Part shown: positions 14,474 through 14,857 of the stretch, one piece after another
Position numbering within the stretch: position 1 is the first letter of the stretch
Layout of the letters: the number at the start of each line of letters is the position of its first letter
Assembly: GCA_009927195.1 (NCBI GenBank)
Contig: RFNL01000347.1
Location: 1-14,857, forward strand
Direction: 5' to 3'
Length of the DNA: 14,857 bases
Origin: Betaproteobacteria bacterium
GTDB taxonomy: Bacteria > Pseudomonadota > Gammaproteobacteria > Burkholderiales > Burkholderiaceae_C
Notes under the pieces: model-generated
Databases searched by the model: none
Seen by the model: only the letters and a program-made list of their open reading frames with translations
Told to the model about the DNA's origin: nothing
Made by a program: the position numbers and the translations under genes

Positions 14474-14857
14474 TCATTGGCCCACCATGCGCGCCACAAA
14501 AGTGGTGCGCAATGGCAGTTTGGCAGCGGCCAAGCGAAACGCTTCACGCGCGAGTTGCTCGGGCACACCCACGATTTCATACAACACCTTGCCCGGCTGA
14601 ATTTCGGCCACGTAGTACTCGGGGTTGCCTTTGCCATTGCCCATGCGAACCTCTGCAGGTTTTTGCGAAATCGGCTTATCAGGGAAGATGCGAATCCAGA
14701 TGCGACCACCCCGTTTGACGTGACGGGAAATGGCACGGCGGGCGGATTCGATTTGGCGAGCGGTCAAACGACCACGGTCGGTGGACTTCAAGCCAAAGTC
14801 GCCAAAAGCCACGGTATTGCCACGGGTGGCAATGCCGGTGTTGCGGCCTTTTTGCTC
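14474..14857 (-). CDS. rplP: 50S ribosomal protein L16 (partial, N-terminus missing)
   Basis: Large-subunit protein near the peptidyl-transferase and A-site region. The frame is open to the window edge, giving 127 residues of the usual 138 or so; about 11 N-terminal residues are missing. Visible hallmarks are KGRNTGIATRGN, AFGDFGLKS, GGRIWIRIFPDKP and RMGNGKGNPEYYVA. An internal GTG near 14812 is not the real start, because the conserved sequence continues upstream of it. rpsC would be expected next to the right. Confidence 0.97.
   Translation of the reverse strand, partial: EQKGRNTGIATRGNTVAFGDFGLKSTDRGRLTARQIESARRAISRHVKRGGRIWIRIFPDKPISQKPAEVRMGNGKGNPEYYVAEIQPGKVLYEIVGVPEQLAREAFRLAAAKLPLRTTFVARMVGQ

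Noticed and set aside
1..14857. Mobile elements, CRISPR arrays, tRNA genes or defence genes
   Set aside because: No transposase, integrase, regularly spaced repeats or tRNA-like folds were seen on reading both strands; the coding density leaves no room for them.

Overview
The window looks like a chromosomal core segment of a betaproteobacterium of the order Burkholderiales, most likely a Comamonadaceae-type organism. This is inferred from gene order and protein sequence, not from a search. The supporting points are an atpI-B-E-F-H order, a divergent dat-ybeD-lipB-lipA cluster, an EIIA(Man)-HPr-EI trio without a sugar permease, and an S10-type ribosomal cluster. Nearly all of the sequence is coding, intergenic gaps are 150 bases or less, and no RNA genes, insertion sequences, phage genes or CRISPR arrays are visible.

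Layout. At 1-2636 (minus) are the first five genes of the F-type ATP synthase operon: atpI, atpB, atpE, atpF and the start of atpH, which runs off the left edge. At 2733-5707 (plus) is a divergent four-gene operon: a D-amino-acid aminotransferase, a YbeD-like protein, and the lipoate pair lipB and lipA. At 5761-10041 (minus) is a compact run read right to left: a putative lipoprotein of unknown function, an MFS transporter joined to it by an ATGA overlap, then EIIA, HPr and EI of a sugar-permease-less phosphotransferase system. At 10129-11376 (plus) is a CaiB/BaiF-type CoA transferase. At 11527-11976 (minus) is a periplasmic cytochrome c', diverging from a membrane cytochrome b561 (12079-12783, plus) that is followed closely by a GNAT acetyltransferase. 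At 13371-13877 (minus) is a peroxiredoxin with its own terminator. At 13984-14857 (minus) are rpsQ, rpmC and the 3' part of rplP, closed by a strong hairpin terminator directly after rpsQ.

How the genes work together. The atp genes encode the membrane Fo sector plus the start of the delta stalk subunit. lipB and lipA carry out the two steps of de novo protein lipoylation. EI, HPr and EIIA form a phosphorelay that, with no EIIB or EIIC in view, more likely regulates than transports. Cytochrome c' and b561 plausibly form a small redox module.

I see no clear undescribed system. The window is mostly housekeeping. The parts most worth a second look are the lipoprotein-MFS pair placed upstream of the phosphorelay genes, the cytochrome c'/b561/GNAT module, and the terminator that ends the ribosomal cluster after rpsQ.
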